Part shown: positions 18,201 to 26,090 of the stretch, one piece after another
Layout: each line of letters begins with the position of its first letter
Position numbering within the stretch: the stretch's first letter is position 1
Assembly (NCBI GenBank): GCA_018902755.1
Contig: JAHIQI010000051.1
Location: 38,477 to 102,476 of the forward strand
From: Pseudomonadota bacterium
GTDB lineage: Bacteria > Desulfobacterota > Desulfarculia > Desulfarculales > Desulfarculaceae
Reading direction: 5' to 3'
Length of the DNA: 64,000 nucleotides
Translations under genes and position numbers: made by a program
The notes under the pieces: model-generated
The model's input: the letters and a program-made list of their open reading frames with translations, nothing else
Databases searched by the model: none
Told to the model about the DNA's origin: nothing

Positions 18201-18607
18201 CGCTGCTCCACCAGCACCTTGCCGCCCGGCTCCACCAGGGCCAGGCGCAGCCACACCGGGCTGGGCCCCAGCAGTTTCCCGCTGGTCTCGCGCTCAAACA
18301 TGCGGCCCACCTGGGCCAGGCTGGCCCCCAGGCCGTAGCGCAGGCTCATGCCCAGGGCCTTGCCGCCGAAGTAGGACTCCACCCGCTTGCTGCCGGACAT
18401 CTGGCGCAGGTCGCCGGCAAGCTCGTTGTAGAAGAAGCTCACCGAGGTGGCCCGGAGGATCAGCTCCTGGTGGAAGCTCTCCAAATGGCTCTCGCGCAGG
18501 GCGGTCTGGGAGCGGTAATAGGCCCCCACCAGCACGGCCATCATCAGCACCAGGGCCATGCCCGCCCCGTACACCGCGAGCCATTTTTTGCTTAGCAACC
18601 TAACCAA
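15251..18607 (-). CDS. Membrane hybrid histidine kinase (sensor, 3 PAS, HisKA, HATPase, REC)
   Basis: An 1118-aa hybrid sensor kinase. TM1 is at about 9-27, an extracytoplasmic sensor domain at about 30-295 and TM2 at about 297-320. Three PAS/PAC units follow (about 360-480, 485-605, 610-735). The HisKA phosphoacceptor segment is GGVAHEFNNIL. The HATPase has N-box LNARDAM and G-boxes DDGPGIP and GTGLGLS. A C-terminal receiver begins LLVVDDEE with its phosphorylatable aspartate in VLMDLAMP. The start is TTG 18607, with GGAG just upstream. A periplasmic binding-protein gene ends 46 bp upstream on the same strand, suggesting a ligand-presenting partner. Confidence 0.93.
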   Translation of the reverse strand: MVRLLSKKWLAVYGAGMALVLMMAVLVGAYYRSQTALRESHLESFHQELILRATSVSFFYNELAGDLRQMSGSKRVESYFGGKALGMSLRYGLGASLAQVGRMFERETSGKLLGPSPVWLRLALVEPGGKVLVEQRSLDPRGAQAEGLVMPTLDKLGSRPVMLSKGEGAQVAMGAPCFYSGRVVGYVVGWVNTAALCAGFIRQKDAPGMGDTVLAVKLEGGLQTVGCSGPVAREMLPAMLDRSLGQAHLLPPVPASPGNDGRWLGMGEPVKGTPFVVYSFSPARMWLGEISPWQLSLALALAALLLMGGLGLLVWSNYHNAVLAARLDQEELGRQALKESYDQLSREMATRARAEMALRASEERFRGVFDHTSLGIAITDRKGRMIQVNPAWGGMLGYTPQQLEGLVVSDITHPDDREASAELFKRLVSGELDNYRQEKRYLRSSGEVVWVELVVSAVRGPGGELDKAVGVANDISERKKALEALKNSEEKFNNAFQASPDSLMINRLEGEVFLEVNDSFLATTGYERSEVLGRGDEGLGLWADPAARERFWRELREKGECLGHGATFLAKDGREIPMVVSGRRVTVDGQAAAVSIARDVTEARQAQQALELSQQRYRSLVENVPYGIFITEQPSGTMLFVNQTAAEMMGYKVSEVLGRNVWEMMVPEDMNRARRRVEARAEGQRLGTDHEIYTCIKKDGTTFRCEVSAGMVSFQGKQALQGIVRDVTERERLERQLQHAQKMEALGTLAGGVAHEFNNILMTFRGYIQILQMRAGLDPEVGQTLEKMNQSTRRAGALTQKMLTFSRMEAGEKVPVQVNQVIKDMEGLLRQTFPPGIRINLDLAQDLPVVLANPNQIEQVLVNLALNARDAMEDHGNLSLTTRLASLNQEFCLAHPWAKPGPYVRVQVADDGPGIPPEVLERIFEPFFTTKEPGRGTGLGLSVAYSLIKSHGGGILAVNRPQGGGAFRIFLPVSEGVSLDSSRDFSRETTPKGSGQRLLVVDDEEAVRDICRQALETFGYQVTLASDGAQGVEAFQQAQEKGEPFELVLMDLAMPKMDGRAAGKAIWDMDPQARIIITTGHGGDRYQVADLYPQAQGVLQKPFDLSSLLKEVNRILTA

Positions 18608-18653
18608 GAAGGCTCCACCTCAGAGGGACTATTGGACGGCAAGCGCCGATGGT

Positions 18654-19547
18654 TCAGCGCTCTTGGGCGAAAAACTCGGGGAAGTAGTCCACCACCGCGG
18701 GATAGTACTTTTGGGCCATGGCGCGGTAGCGGCCGCTACGCTTGAGCTGGGTCAGGAAGCGGTTGAACTCCCCGCGCAGGCGCGGCGATGACGGAGCGAA
18801 GGCCGCGGCCATCTGTTGCACCGGGGACACCGGGCCGATCACCTTGAGTTGGCCGGGCCATTTTTGCAAAGAGACCATGGCGTCGGGAGCGTCCTGCAAA
18901 AGGGCCTGGGACTGGCCCTGCACCACCACGGCCACGATGTCGCTGACCTTGCCGGTGTAGTCGATGAGCTTGGCCCCGGCCTGGTCCAGCTGGTACTGGC
19001 GGCCGTCCAGGCAGGTGCCCGGCACGCACAACACGCTCAGGTGCTTCAGGCGATTTTTGACCTGGGCCGCGTCCTTGCCCGGGTCGCCGCTGGGCTTGAT
19101 GGGCTCCACCTTGACGTCGGCCCGGGCCACCAGCCACACCTGGTTGGGGAAGGTGGGCTGGGAAAAGGCCATCACCTTTTGGCGCCAGGGCAACACGGTG
19201 ACCCCCCCGGCCCATACGTCGCCGCGCACCGGCTGGGGCTCCCCCAGCACCGCCTCGCCGCCGGTCATGCTTATCTTGCGCCCCAAAAGATCGCCTATCG
19301 CCGTGCCCCAGGTGGTGGGCACGAAACGGTAGCGCACCTTCAGGTGGGCGGCAAAGGCCTTCATCACCTCCACGCTCAGGCCGTCGCCCGCCCCGGTGAT
19401 GAAGTTGGCGTAGGGCTCGCCCATGTGGCGCAGCTCGCCCCGGGCCCGCAGTTGGTCCAGGTCATCTGCCGACGCCGGAGCGGCCAGGGTCAGTGCCAGG
19501 CACGCTAGACAGCAAAAAATCAGGGCCAAAAGTTCCCAACGATTCAT
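18654..19547 (-). CDS. Periplasmic solute-binding protein, family 3
   Basis: A 297-aa exported protein from the ATG at 19547 (MNRWELLALIF), preceded by a G-rich ribosome binding site; the open frame upstream is not used. The signal peptide ends near APASA-DD. The mature part follows the SBP_bac_3 pattern: LRARGELRHMGEPYANF, then DGLSVEVMKAFAAHLKV, then FVPTTWG. No ABC permease or ATPase is nearby. The gene directly precedes the hybrid kinase, so it more likely delivers a ligand signal to the sensor than feeds a transporter (inference). Confidence 0.85.
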   Translation of the reverse strand: MNRWELLALIFCCLACLALTLAAPASADDLDQLRARGELRHMGEPYANFITGAGDGLSVEVMKAFAAHLKVRYRFVPTTWGTAIGDLLGRKISMTGGEAVLGEPQPVRGDVWAGGVTVLPWRQKVMAFSQPTFPNQVWLVARADVKVEPIKPSGDPGKDAAQVKNRLKHLSVLCVPGTCLDGRQYQLDQAGAKLIDYTGKVSDIVAVVVQGQSQALLQDAPDAMVSLQKWPGQLKVIGPVSPVQQMAAAFAPSSPRLRGEFNRFLTQLKRSGRYRAMAQKYYPAVVDYFPEFFAQER

Positions 19548-19624
19548 GAGCCCCCCCGGAAGATGAGTATAGCCAAATACTCCACCGGATCGGTGCGGAC
19601 CGGAACCACATCCTATGGATATTA

Positions 19625-19636
19625 ATGTTGCAACAT
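19625..19636 (-). promoter_or_regulatory. 12-bp perfect palindrome upstream of the binding-protein/kinase unit
   Basis: ATGTTGCAACAT lies 78 bp before the binding-protein start, in the divergent spacer shared with the glycosyltransferase genes. It could be an operator for either side. Confidence 0.35.
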
Positions 19637-19783
19637 AATCGCTTCGTTTAGTATGCCAAAGTCCGGTGGAGTCCACCAGCCCCGCGCGACATGGCCGGGC
19701 GGGGCTTGTGGGCCGGGGCGGGCCGTGTCATAGTGAGGCAACCCGCCGGGGAGGCGGGGCATTTCTCCAGGCGGAGGTCGGGC

Positions 19784-20971
19784 TTGCGCATAGGCATGGT
19801 GGTTCAGCGCTACGGCGAGGGGGTGGACGGCGGGGCCGAGGTCCACTGCCGGGCCGTGGCCCAGCGCCTGGCCGCACGGGGCCACCAGGTCACAATGCTC
19901 ACCACCACCGCCCAGGACTACCTCTCCTGGGCCAACCACTTCCCGCCCGGCGACAGCGAGCTGGACGGGGTGGCCGTGAAACGCTTCCCGGTGGCCAAGC
20001 GGCGCTGGATGCGCCCCTTCAACCTCTGGTCCCGCAAGGTCTACCGGGGCGGCCAGCCCATCGACGTGCAGTGGCGCTGGCTGGTGCGCCAGGGTCCCTA
20101 TTGCCCGGAGCTGATCCAGCACCTGGTGGATCATGAGGGCGACTACCAGGCCATCGTCTTTTTCACCTACCTGTATTTCCCCACCGCGGCGGGCCTGCCC
20201 CTGGTGCCCCGGCGGGCCCTGCTGGTGCCCACGGCCCACGACGAGCCCACCCTGTATCTGCCCCTGTTCCGTCCGGTGTTCCACCTGCCCCGGGTGATCA
20301 TCTACAACACCCACAGCGAACGGGAGTTGGTTCAACGGGTCACGGGCAACAGTCAGGTGCCGGGCAGGGTGGTGGCACTGGGCATAGACCCGCCCGCCGC
20401 CGGAGGCGGGGCGGAGTTCAAGAAGCGCCACGGCATCGACGGGCCCATGCTCTTGTACCTGGGCCGGGTGGACGTGATGAAGGGCTGCCGGGACATGCTG
20501 GAGCACTTCGCGCGCCTGAGCGGGGGCAGCGGGCGGGCAGGGCTCAAGCTGGTCTTGGTGGGCAAACAGCGCATGGAAGTCCCCAAGCACCCCGGCGTCG
20601 TGAGCCTGGGGTTCGTTTCCGACGCCGAGCGCGACGCGGCCCTGGACGCGGCCGACCTTTTGGTGATGCCCTCGCCCCACGAGAGCCTGTCCATGGTCAC
20701 CCTGGAGGCCTCGGCTGCCATGAAGCCGGTGCTGGTCAACGCCCAGTGCCAGGTGCTGGCCGAATACGTGGCCAAGGCCGGGGCGGGCCTGGCCTACCGG
20801 GACTACGAACAGTTCCAGGCGGCGGTGGAGCGCCTGCTGGGCGATCCCGCCCAGGCCACGTCCATGGGGCGGGCGGGCGCGGCCTACGTGGCGGAGCACT
20901 ACGGCTGGGAGCCGGTGCTCACCGCCTACGAGGAAGAGATGGGCTGGGTGGCCGAAGAGGCGCAAAAGTAA
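19784..20971 (+). CDS. Glycosyltransferase family 4 (first of pair)
   Basis: A 395-aa retaining GT-B glycosyltransferase. The start is the TTG at 19784 (then Arg-Ile-Gly-Met-Val), six bases after GGAGG; the longer frame upstream is GC-rich spacer. The N-terminal domain has the GGAEVHCRAVAQRLAARGH pattern of GT4 enzymes, and the donor site shows the E-x7-E arrangement in SPHESLSMVTLEASAA. The next gene starts 3 bp after its stop, so the two enzymes probably act in one pathway (exopolysaccharide, O-antigen or glycolipid). Donor and acceptor are unknown. Confidence 0.9.
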   Translation: MRIGMVVQRYGEGVDGGAEVHCRAVAQRLAARGHQVTMLTTTAQDYLSWANHFPPGDSELDGVAVKRFPVAKRRWMRPFNLWSRKVYRGGQPIDVQWRWLVRQGPYCPELIQHLVDHEGDYQAIVFFTYLYFPTAAGLPLVPRRALLVPTAHDEPTLYLPLFRPVFHLPRVIIYNTHSERELVQRVTGNSQVPGRVVALGIDPPAAGGGAEFKKRHGIDGPMLLYLGRVDVMKGCRDMLEHFARLSGGSGRAGLKLVLVGKQRMEVPKHPGVVSLGFVSDAERDAALDAADLLVMPSPHESLSMVTLEASAAMKPVLVNAQCQVLAEYVAKAGAGLAYRDYEQFQAAVERLLGDPAQATSMGRAGAAYVAEHYGWEPVLTAYEEEMGWVAEEAQK

Positions 20972-20973
20972 CC

Positions 20974-22122
20974 ATGCAGATAGGCATAGACATCTGCCGC
21001 CTCACCGACCCCTGGACAGGCATCGGCAACTACATCGCCAACCTGTTGGCCGGCCTGGCCGCCGTGGACCGGGACAACCAGTACATCCTCTATCCCTATT
21101 TCCCAGAGTGCTTCCCCCGGCGGGTAAAGGACATGGCCCAGTTCGTGCCGCCCCAGGACAACTTCTCCCTGTGGGGTGCCGGGCGTCCCGAGCTTTTGGT
21201 AAAGCTGCTGTGGTTCAAGCTCAAGCTGCCCCAGCCCTGGTTTTTGGCCAAGCCCGCGGTGACCCACTCCACCAACTTGGCCGGGCCGCGCCTGACCCAC
21301 GGCAAGCTGGTGGTCACGGTGCACGACCTCTCCTTCTGCCGCCAGCCCCAGTGGCACAAGCAGGCCAACAACGAGTTCAGCCTGCGGGCCCTGACGAACG
21401 CGGTGGCCAAAGCCGACCTTCTTATCGCGCCGTCCAGGTTCACCGCCCTGGAGTTGGAGGAGCTTTACCCCGCCACCCGGGGCCGGGTGCGGGTGGTGTC
21501 CGAGGCGGTGCTGCCGGTGTATCGCCCGGCCACGGACCCCGCCCCGGTGCGCGAGGTGTTGGCGCGCCACGGCCTGGAGCGGCCCTACCTGCTGTTCGTG
21601 GGCACCCTGGAGCCGCGCAAGAACCTGGTGCGCCTGCTGGCCGCCTACGAGCGCCTGGTGGCCGGAGGGCAGGACGAGTTCGATCTGGTGTTGGCCGGAG
21701 GCACCGGCTGGAAGGCCGGGCCCATCGAGGAGGCCCTGAGCCACAGCCCGGTGCGCGAACGCATCCGCCGCCTGGGCTACGTGCCCGGCCCGGACCTGCC
21801 CGCCCTGTACCAGGGGGCCTGGGCCCTGGTCTACCCCTCGCTGTATGAAGGCTTCGGCCTGCCGGTGCTGGAGGCCCTGGCCTGCGGCGTGCCGGTGGTC
21901 ACCTCGGCCGCCGCCTCCCTGCCCGAGGTGGGCGGCGACGCGGCCCTGTACCTGGACCCCGAGGACCCGGAACAGCTGTTGGACGCCCTGGAGCGCATCA
22001 CCGGCCAACCGGGCCTGCGCGAGGACCTGGCCGCCAAGGCCCCCACCCAGGCGGGGCGTTTTTCTCAAGAAGCCATGGGCCGGACGGCCCTGGCGGTGTA
22101 CCGGGAGGCTGCGGAACTTTAG
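20974..22122 (+). CDS. Glycosyltransferase family 4 (second of pair)
   Basis: A 382-aa GT-B enzyme from the ATG at 20974 (MQIGIDICRL); the longer upstream frame lies inside the first glycosyltransferase. Features are GIGNYIANLL near the acceptor domain, VTVHDLSF, the LFVGTLEPRKNLVRLL block, and the donor-site E-x7-E in YEGFGLPVLEALACGVPVV. This pattern is typical of mannosyl- and rhamnosyltransferase-like GT4 proteins. It ends 2 bp before the convergent stop of the secreted-protein gene. Confidence 0.92.
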   Translation: MQIGIDICRLTDPWTGIGNYIANLLAGLAAVDRDNQYILYPYFPECFPRRVKDMAQFVPPQDNFSLWGAGRPELLVKLLWFKLKLPQPWFLAKPAVTHSTNLAGPRLTHGKLVVTVHDLSFCRQPQWHKQANNEFSLRALTNAVAKADLLIAPSRFTALELEELYPATRGRVRVVSEAVLPVYRPATDPAPVREVLARHGLERPYLLFVGTLEPRKNLVRLLAAYERLVAGGQDEFDLVLAGGTGWKAGPIEEALSHSPVRERIRRLGYVPGPDLPALYQGAWALVYPSLYEGFGLPVLEALACGVPVVTSAAASLPEVGGDAALYLDPEDPEQLLDALERITGQPGLREDLAAKAPTQAGRFSQEAMGRTALAVYREAAEL

Positions 22123-22124
22123 CC

Positions 22125-22985
22125 TTACTTCTTGGCTCCGGGCGCGGGCTTGCCCTTGCCCTTGGCCTTGTCCTTGGCGGGCAGCGCCTCCTGCTCCTTC
22201 TCCTCCTTGGCCTTTTGCTCCTCATCCTCCTGGTCGTACAGCTCCTGACGCTCCCGGTAGTGCCGCAGCATCCGGTTGAGCCGGTCGGGGTCTGCCAGGA
22301 TAACGCTCACCTGATCGGCAAAATCGCAGGCCCCCTGACGGGTCACCAGCAGGCGCTCCGAAGAGCCGGCCGGGCTGGTCACCCGGAGGTTATGGGAAAG
22401 CATGGGCTCTACGCCGGGTACGTAGCAGGGCACCGAGGCGATGAAGCTGCCCTGCTCGTCGGTGAGCCCCTCGCGGAAAAAAGGCCGCTGCCGGGTGGAC
22501 AGGCTCACCTGGGCCTGGGGCACCGGCTTGCCCTGATCGTCCACCACCAGCACCCTTATCTCGCGCAAGGGCAAGGCCGAGGAGGGGACAGCCTCCAACG
22601 GGGATTGCGGGCTGTAGCCCAGGCCGGGAGGGCGGGACGGGGCTTGGGGATAGGGCGATGCGGGTCCAGCCGCGTCCGGGGCCTGGGCTGGCGGAGAAAC
22701 CGGCTCCGGGGTGCGCGAGCCTGGAGGGTTCAGCAAAGGATCGTTGCTGAAACGGTAGCGGGGCTTGGGGGCCTCGGTGGTGGTGGTTTGGCCCTGGGCG
22801 GCCGGGTCGTCCTTTTTGTCCTGGTCCTCGGCGGGGGGCGGCGGGGGGCGGCCGTAGATGGCCCGGTACCTCATCTCGTCCAGGCCGGAGCCCGGCTTGC
22901 CCGGCGCATACTGGGCCGTAGCCGGCGCGGCCCCCCAGAGGGCCGCCAGCAAAACGAGCAGACACCAAAGCCAAAAGCGGGTCAT
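22125..22985 (-). CDS. Secreted proline-rich protein of unknown function
   Basis: 286 aa from the ATG at 22985, preceded by GGGAGG. The signal peptide ends near ATAQ-YAPG. Residues about 45-140 are low-complexity and rich in Pro, Asp and Gln. A middle segment, EIRVLVVDDQGKPVPQAQVSL, reads like a carboxypeptidase-regulatory/Ig-like beta-sandwich domain. The C-terminus is a charged Lys/Glu-rich tail (EEEQKAKEEKEQE and onward). The frame remains open upstream to a second good start at 23138, which would join it to a truncated endonuclease-V-like segment; see the pseudogene entry. Function not recognised. Confidence 0.72.
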   Translation of the reverse strand: MTRFWLWCLLVLLAALWGAAPATAQYAPGKPGSGLDEMRYRAIYGRPPPPPAEDQDKKDDPAAQGQTTTTEAPKPRYRFSNDPLLNPPGSRTPEPVSPPAQAPDAAGPASPYPQAPSRPPGLGYSPQSPLEAVPSSALPLREIRVLVVDDQGKPVPQAQVSLSTRQRPFFREGLTDEQGSFIASVPCYVPGVEPMLSHNLRVTSPAGSSERLLVTRQGACDFADQVSVILADPDRLNRMLRHYRERQELYDQEDEEQKAKEEKEQEALPAKDKAKGKGKPAPGAKK

Positions 22986-22994
22986 GCCGCCTCC

Positions 22995-23138
22995 CAAAAT
23001 GCTCATTCCTTTTGGCCGGGTGCGGCCCTCGAGGATGTTCAGGATGGTAAGGGCCTCCACCCTCTGCTTGCCCAGGCGGCGGTCGTCCAGGGCCGCCGCC
23101 GAGGCCGCGAAATCGGCATAGGGCAGGAAGGTCTGCAC
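22995..23138 (-). pseudogene. N-terminal remnant of a pyrimidine-dimer glycosylase-like (endonuclease V/MSMEG_6728-type) gene
   Basis: A GTG at 23138 with GGGGAGG 5 bp ahead begins QTFLPYADFAASAAALDDR followed by RLGKQRVEAL, the characteristic start of a family of about 120-170 aa related to T4 endonuclease V. After about 40 residues (ILEGRTRPKG) homology ends and the frame runs straight into the start of the secreted protein. The rest of the glycosylase is missing. The family assignment is from memory of this signature. Confidence 0.6.
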
Positions 23139-23255
23139 CAAATCCTCCCCGGCGCGAGAGCCACGCCGCCAACCGGTATCCGGGCCGCCCCTGAACCGAC
23201 GGCTTCCGGCAAATCTCGGCGCGGGTTGCACCGCCCCCCGGCGCAGCCGGGCCGT

Positions 23256-23951
23256 CTAGGGCCGGGCGATGCGCCGGATGCCGTCGCTCCCGGCCACGAT
23301 CACCTCGCTGGCCAGGCCCAGGAACAGGCCGTGATCCACCAGCCCGGCCCGGCCCTCCAGGGAGCGGGCCACCCCCGCCGGGTCCGGCATGGGGCCGAAG
23401 TTGCAGTCGATGATCCAGTTGCCCTGGTCGGTGACCAGGGGATCGCCGCCCTCCATCAGGCGCAACTTCACCACCGCCCCCAGGGAGCGGACGTATTCGC
23501 TGACCGGCCGCAGGGCGAAGGGCACCACCTCCACCGGCAGGGCCCACTTTTCGCCCAGTTGGGCGCTCATCTTGGACTCGTCCACGATGATGATCTCGCG
23601 CTTGGAGGCCTGGGCCACCACCTTCTCGCGCAGCAGGGCCCCGCCGCCGCCCTTGATCAGGTTGAGCGCGGGGTCCACCTCGTCGGCCCCGTCCACGGTG
23701 AGGTCCATCACCGGGTGCTCGTCCAGGGTGGACACCTTGAGCCCCAGGGAGCGGGCCTCCTTGTCCATGGCCAGGGCGCAGGCCACCCCGGTGATATCCT
23801 TCAGTTCGCCCGAGGCCACCTTCTTGGCCAGGCTGCGCACGAACAACAGGGCCGTGCTGCCGTAGCCCAGGCCCACGGTCATGCCCGAGCGCACCTCGTT
23901 CACCGCCGCGTCGGCCGCCAGTTGTTTTAGCCGGGTCTGCTCGTCGCTCAT
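23256..23951 (-). CDS. rpiA: Ribose-5-phosphate isomerase A
   Basis: Interconverts ribose-5-phosphate and ribulose-5-phosphate in the pentose phosphate pathway. It has the normal length of 231 aa. Signatures are VGLGYGSTALLFV, then DGADEVDPALNLIKGGGGALLREK with the active-site Asp/Glu and Lys, then KREIIIVDESKMS, and the C-terminal DHGLFLGLASEVIV. It starts at an ATG 82 bp before the next upstream gene's end. It is a single-gene unit. Confidence 0.97.
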   Translation of the reverse strand: MSDEQTRLKQLAADAAVNEVRSGMTVGLGYGSTALLFVRSLAKKVASGELKDITGVACALAMDKEARSLGLKVSTLDEHPVMDLTVDGADEVDPALNLIKGGGGALLREKVVAQASKREIIIVDESKMSAQLGEKWALPVEVVPFALRPVSEYVRSLGAVVKLRLMEGGDPLVTDQGNWIIDCNFGPMPDPAGVARSLEGRAGLVDHGLFLGLASEVIVAGSDGIRRIARP

Positions 23952-24033
23952 CCGCTTCGCTCCGCCAGGGTTGGGTTCCTGGCCCGAAGGTTTACCATCT
24001 TTTGGGGTGCTTGGGCCAGGCCCAGCTTTCGCC

Positions 24034-24603
24034 TTATTTGATGCCCGCCTGGACGGCCATGTCCTCCAGGAACCGCTTGCCCGGGGGCAACTCGCCGCTG
24101 GCCGCGTAGAGCACCCGGCTGCCCCCGCCGGGCAGGCGCTGGATCGCCACGAAATAGGGGGTGTAGACCGTGCCCAAAATCTCGGCGCACTTCACCTTGT
24201 AGTCGGGCACCACCGGGAAGGGCACCTTGTAGTGGCGCACGTAGCCCTCCACCTCCTCGCCGGTATTGCTGGCCCCGATGCCCACCATCTTGATCTTGGA
24301 GCCCCAGCCCTTTTGCTGGATCAGCTCGTAGAGGGCGTTGATCCTGGGGGCCTGGCGCTGGCAGTGGGGGCAGTAGATGTTGAGGAACTCCACGATGACC
24401 AGGTCGGCGTCCACCTTGGCCGGGTCCAGGCCGTCGCCCGGCTTCAGGCCCAAATAGGCCCGCTGCCCGGCGTCCTCGGGGGCTTGGAACTTGGCGGAGG
24501 GGAAAGGCCCTCCCACCTTGAGCATGCCCTTGCCCCCGTTGGCCAGGGCCATGGGAGCGGCCAAAAGCAGGGCCGCCAGAACCACGGCCAACGCCTTGTA
24601 CAT
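24034..24603 (-). CDS. Exported TlpA/redoxin-family thiol protein
   Basis: A 189-aa protein with a signal peptide (residues 1 to about 21, ending PMALA-NG) and a thioredoxin fold. The redox motif is C78-P-H-C81 in EFLNIYCPHCQRQAP, and the cis-proline region is near TVYTPYF. CPHC is the DsbA-type motif, here in a TlpA-like fold, so it may oxidise, reduce or isomerise periplasmic thiols. The partner is unknown. Placed upstream of rpiA on the same strand, with an 80-bp spacer. Confidence 0.88.
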   Translation of the reverse strand: MYKALAVVLAALLLAAPMALANGGKGMLKVGGPFPSAKFQAPEDAGQRAYLGLKPGDGLDPAKVDADLVIVEFLNIYCPHCQRQAPRINALYELIQQKGWGSKIKMVGIGASNTGEEVEGYVRHYKVPFPVVPDYKVKCAEILGTVYTPYFVAIQRLPGGGSRVLYAASGELPPGKRFLEDMAVQAGIK

Positions 24604-24771
24604 CGAAAACCTCCTGACTCAATCCCCCTGCCCTGTTCGCAAACCCCTTGTATGAATCTTAGCAGAAAGGGCCCGCCCCGCGCCCGGGGCTTGCCCGTGG
24701 GGCGCCACCCGGCGTAGGCTCAAGAATAGGCCCCCGGACCAATCCAAACCGGGGCAACGGGAGGAACAAAG

Positions 24772-25557
24772 ATGAAACTGCGTATCACCATGGCCGCCCT
24801 GACGCTGCTGCTCCTGGCCACCACGGCCCAGGCGGGCTGGGTCTTGCACCAGGAGACCCCCGGCGGGCCCAGCACCATGTTGGTGCAGGACAACAAGGTG
24901 CGGGCGGGCGTGGGCCTGGGGGGCATGATCTACGACCTGAAAAACGAAACCGCGACCATGCTCAACCCGGACCGCCAGGTCTATTGGTCGGGCAATCCCC
25001 AGCAGCTCGGCCAGCAGATGAACCAGGCCCTGGAAGCGCGCATGGAGCAGGCCCTCAAGCAGGCGCCCCCGGAGCAGCGCGACCAGATGCGCACCATGAT
25101 GAAACAGCGCATGGGCCAAGGCGGCATGGGCCAAGGCCAGGGCAAGGCCATGGCTCCCCCGGCGGCCCAGGTCGAGGTGAAGGACACCGGCCAGAGCGCC
25201 AAGATCGCCGGATACAACTCCACCAAATACCAGGTCTACGTGGACGGCAAGCTGCGCCAGGAGATGTGGGTGGCCCAGGTGCCCGGCTTCAAGAAAGAGA
25301 TGGACATGGGCAAGATGATGAAGCTGGCCCATTCCATGCGCGCCGGAGCCGGCGGCCAGGGCCTGGGTTGGCGGCGCTCCGAGGCGGTGCAAAAGCTCAT
25401 CTCCCAAGGTATGCCCATGAAGATCGTGGAATACGGCCACGGCGGCCCCATGACCGTGATGACCATGACCTCGGTTGAAAAGAAAAACCTGCCCGCCTCC
25501 ACCTTTCAGCCCCCGGCCGGATGGAACAAGGTGGACTTTACGCAGATGATGCGCTGA
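24772..25557 (+). CDS. Exported DUF4412-like protein
   Basis: A 261-aa protein with a clean signal peptide (MKLRITMAAL...ATTAQA-GW) and GGGAGG before the ATG. A Met/Gln/Gly-rich linker (MMKQRMGQGGMGQGQ) sits at about 115-130. The flanking segments (YDLKNETATMLNPDRQVYW; YNSTKYQVYVDGK; LPASTFQPPAGWNKV) match the beta-rich pattern I know from DUF4412 proteins of the envelope. Function unknown. Confidence 0.75.
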   Translation: MKLRITMAALTLLLLATTAQAGWVLHQETPGGPSTMLVQDNKVRAGVGLGGMIYDLKNETATMLNPDRQVYWSGNPQQLGQQMNQALEARMEQALKQAPPEQRDQMRTMMKQRMGQGGMGQGQGKAMAPPAAQVEVKDTGQSAKIAGYNSTKYQVYVDGKLRQEMWVAQVPGFKKEMDMGKMMKLAHSMRAGAGGQGLGWRRSEAVQKLISQGMPMKIVEYGHGGPMTVMTMTSVEKKNLPASTFQPPAGWNKVDFTQMMR

Positions 25558-25612
25558 TGACTTCACAGAAACGCATTTTTTAGAGACCTGAAAATCATGG
25601 ATTGGGTTTTTG

Positions 25613-26086
25613 ATGCCGCTCAAACAACATGAAATAGGCGCGGCGGCCTGCCGGGCAGATGACAGGCGATGGCTCATGTTTGGTTGCCTCGGCGCAACCA
25701 TGCTCCTGATGATTCTCCTGACCGCCGCCCAGGCCCCGGCGGCCCAGCGCTGGCAGGGCAGCATCCAGGGCCTGGCCTGCGTGACCCAGGGCAAGGTCTG
25801 CCCCATCAACATGGAGGACCCGCTCATCGCCCTGGAGAAGACCTTCGTGCTGCTGTTGGCCGACGGAAGCTGGTACTACCTGCCCAACCTGGACCGGGCC
25901 ATCCTGGCCCGCCACCTCAACCGCCCGGTGGCGGTGGAGGGCGTCCTGGAGGCGGGCTCCAAGGCCATCATGGTTAATAAGCTCCTGGTCAAGCGGGGCG
26001 ACGACTGGCGCGAGGCCTGGAGCCCGGAGATGGAGCGCGAGCTGCTGGAACAGCTCCAGGGCTGGGGCCAGGGCAAGCGGGAGTAG
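25613..26086 (+). CDS. Exported protein of unknown function
   Basis: About 157 aa from the ATG at 25613; an ATG at 25676 directly before the hydrophobic stretch (MFGCLGATMLLMILLTAAQA) is a plausible alternative that gives a normal signal peptide. The mature part QRWQGSIQGLACVTQGKVCP... has two cysteines eight residues apart and a small beta-barrel look (LLLADGSWYYLPNLD; RPVAVEGVLE), resembling OB-fold-like periplasmic proteins. The next gene starts 4 bp after the stop. Confidence 0.6.
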   Translation: MPLKQHEIGAAACRADDRRWLMFGCLGATMLLMILLTAAQAPAAQRWQGSIQGLACVTQGKVCPINMEDPLIALEKTFVLLLADGSWYYLPNLDRAILARHLNRPVAVEGVLEAGSKAIMVNKLLVKRGDDWREAWSPEMERELLEQLQGWGQGKRE

Positions 26087-26090
26087 GCCT

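Noticed and set aside
15218..18595. 1125-codon open frame on the + strand opposite the hybrid kinase
   Set aside because: It is rich in Gly, His, Gln, Leu and Ala with no domain pattern, as expected for the antisense of a high-G+C gene; the minus-strand kinase has full domain structure.
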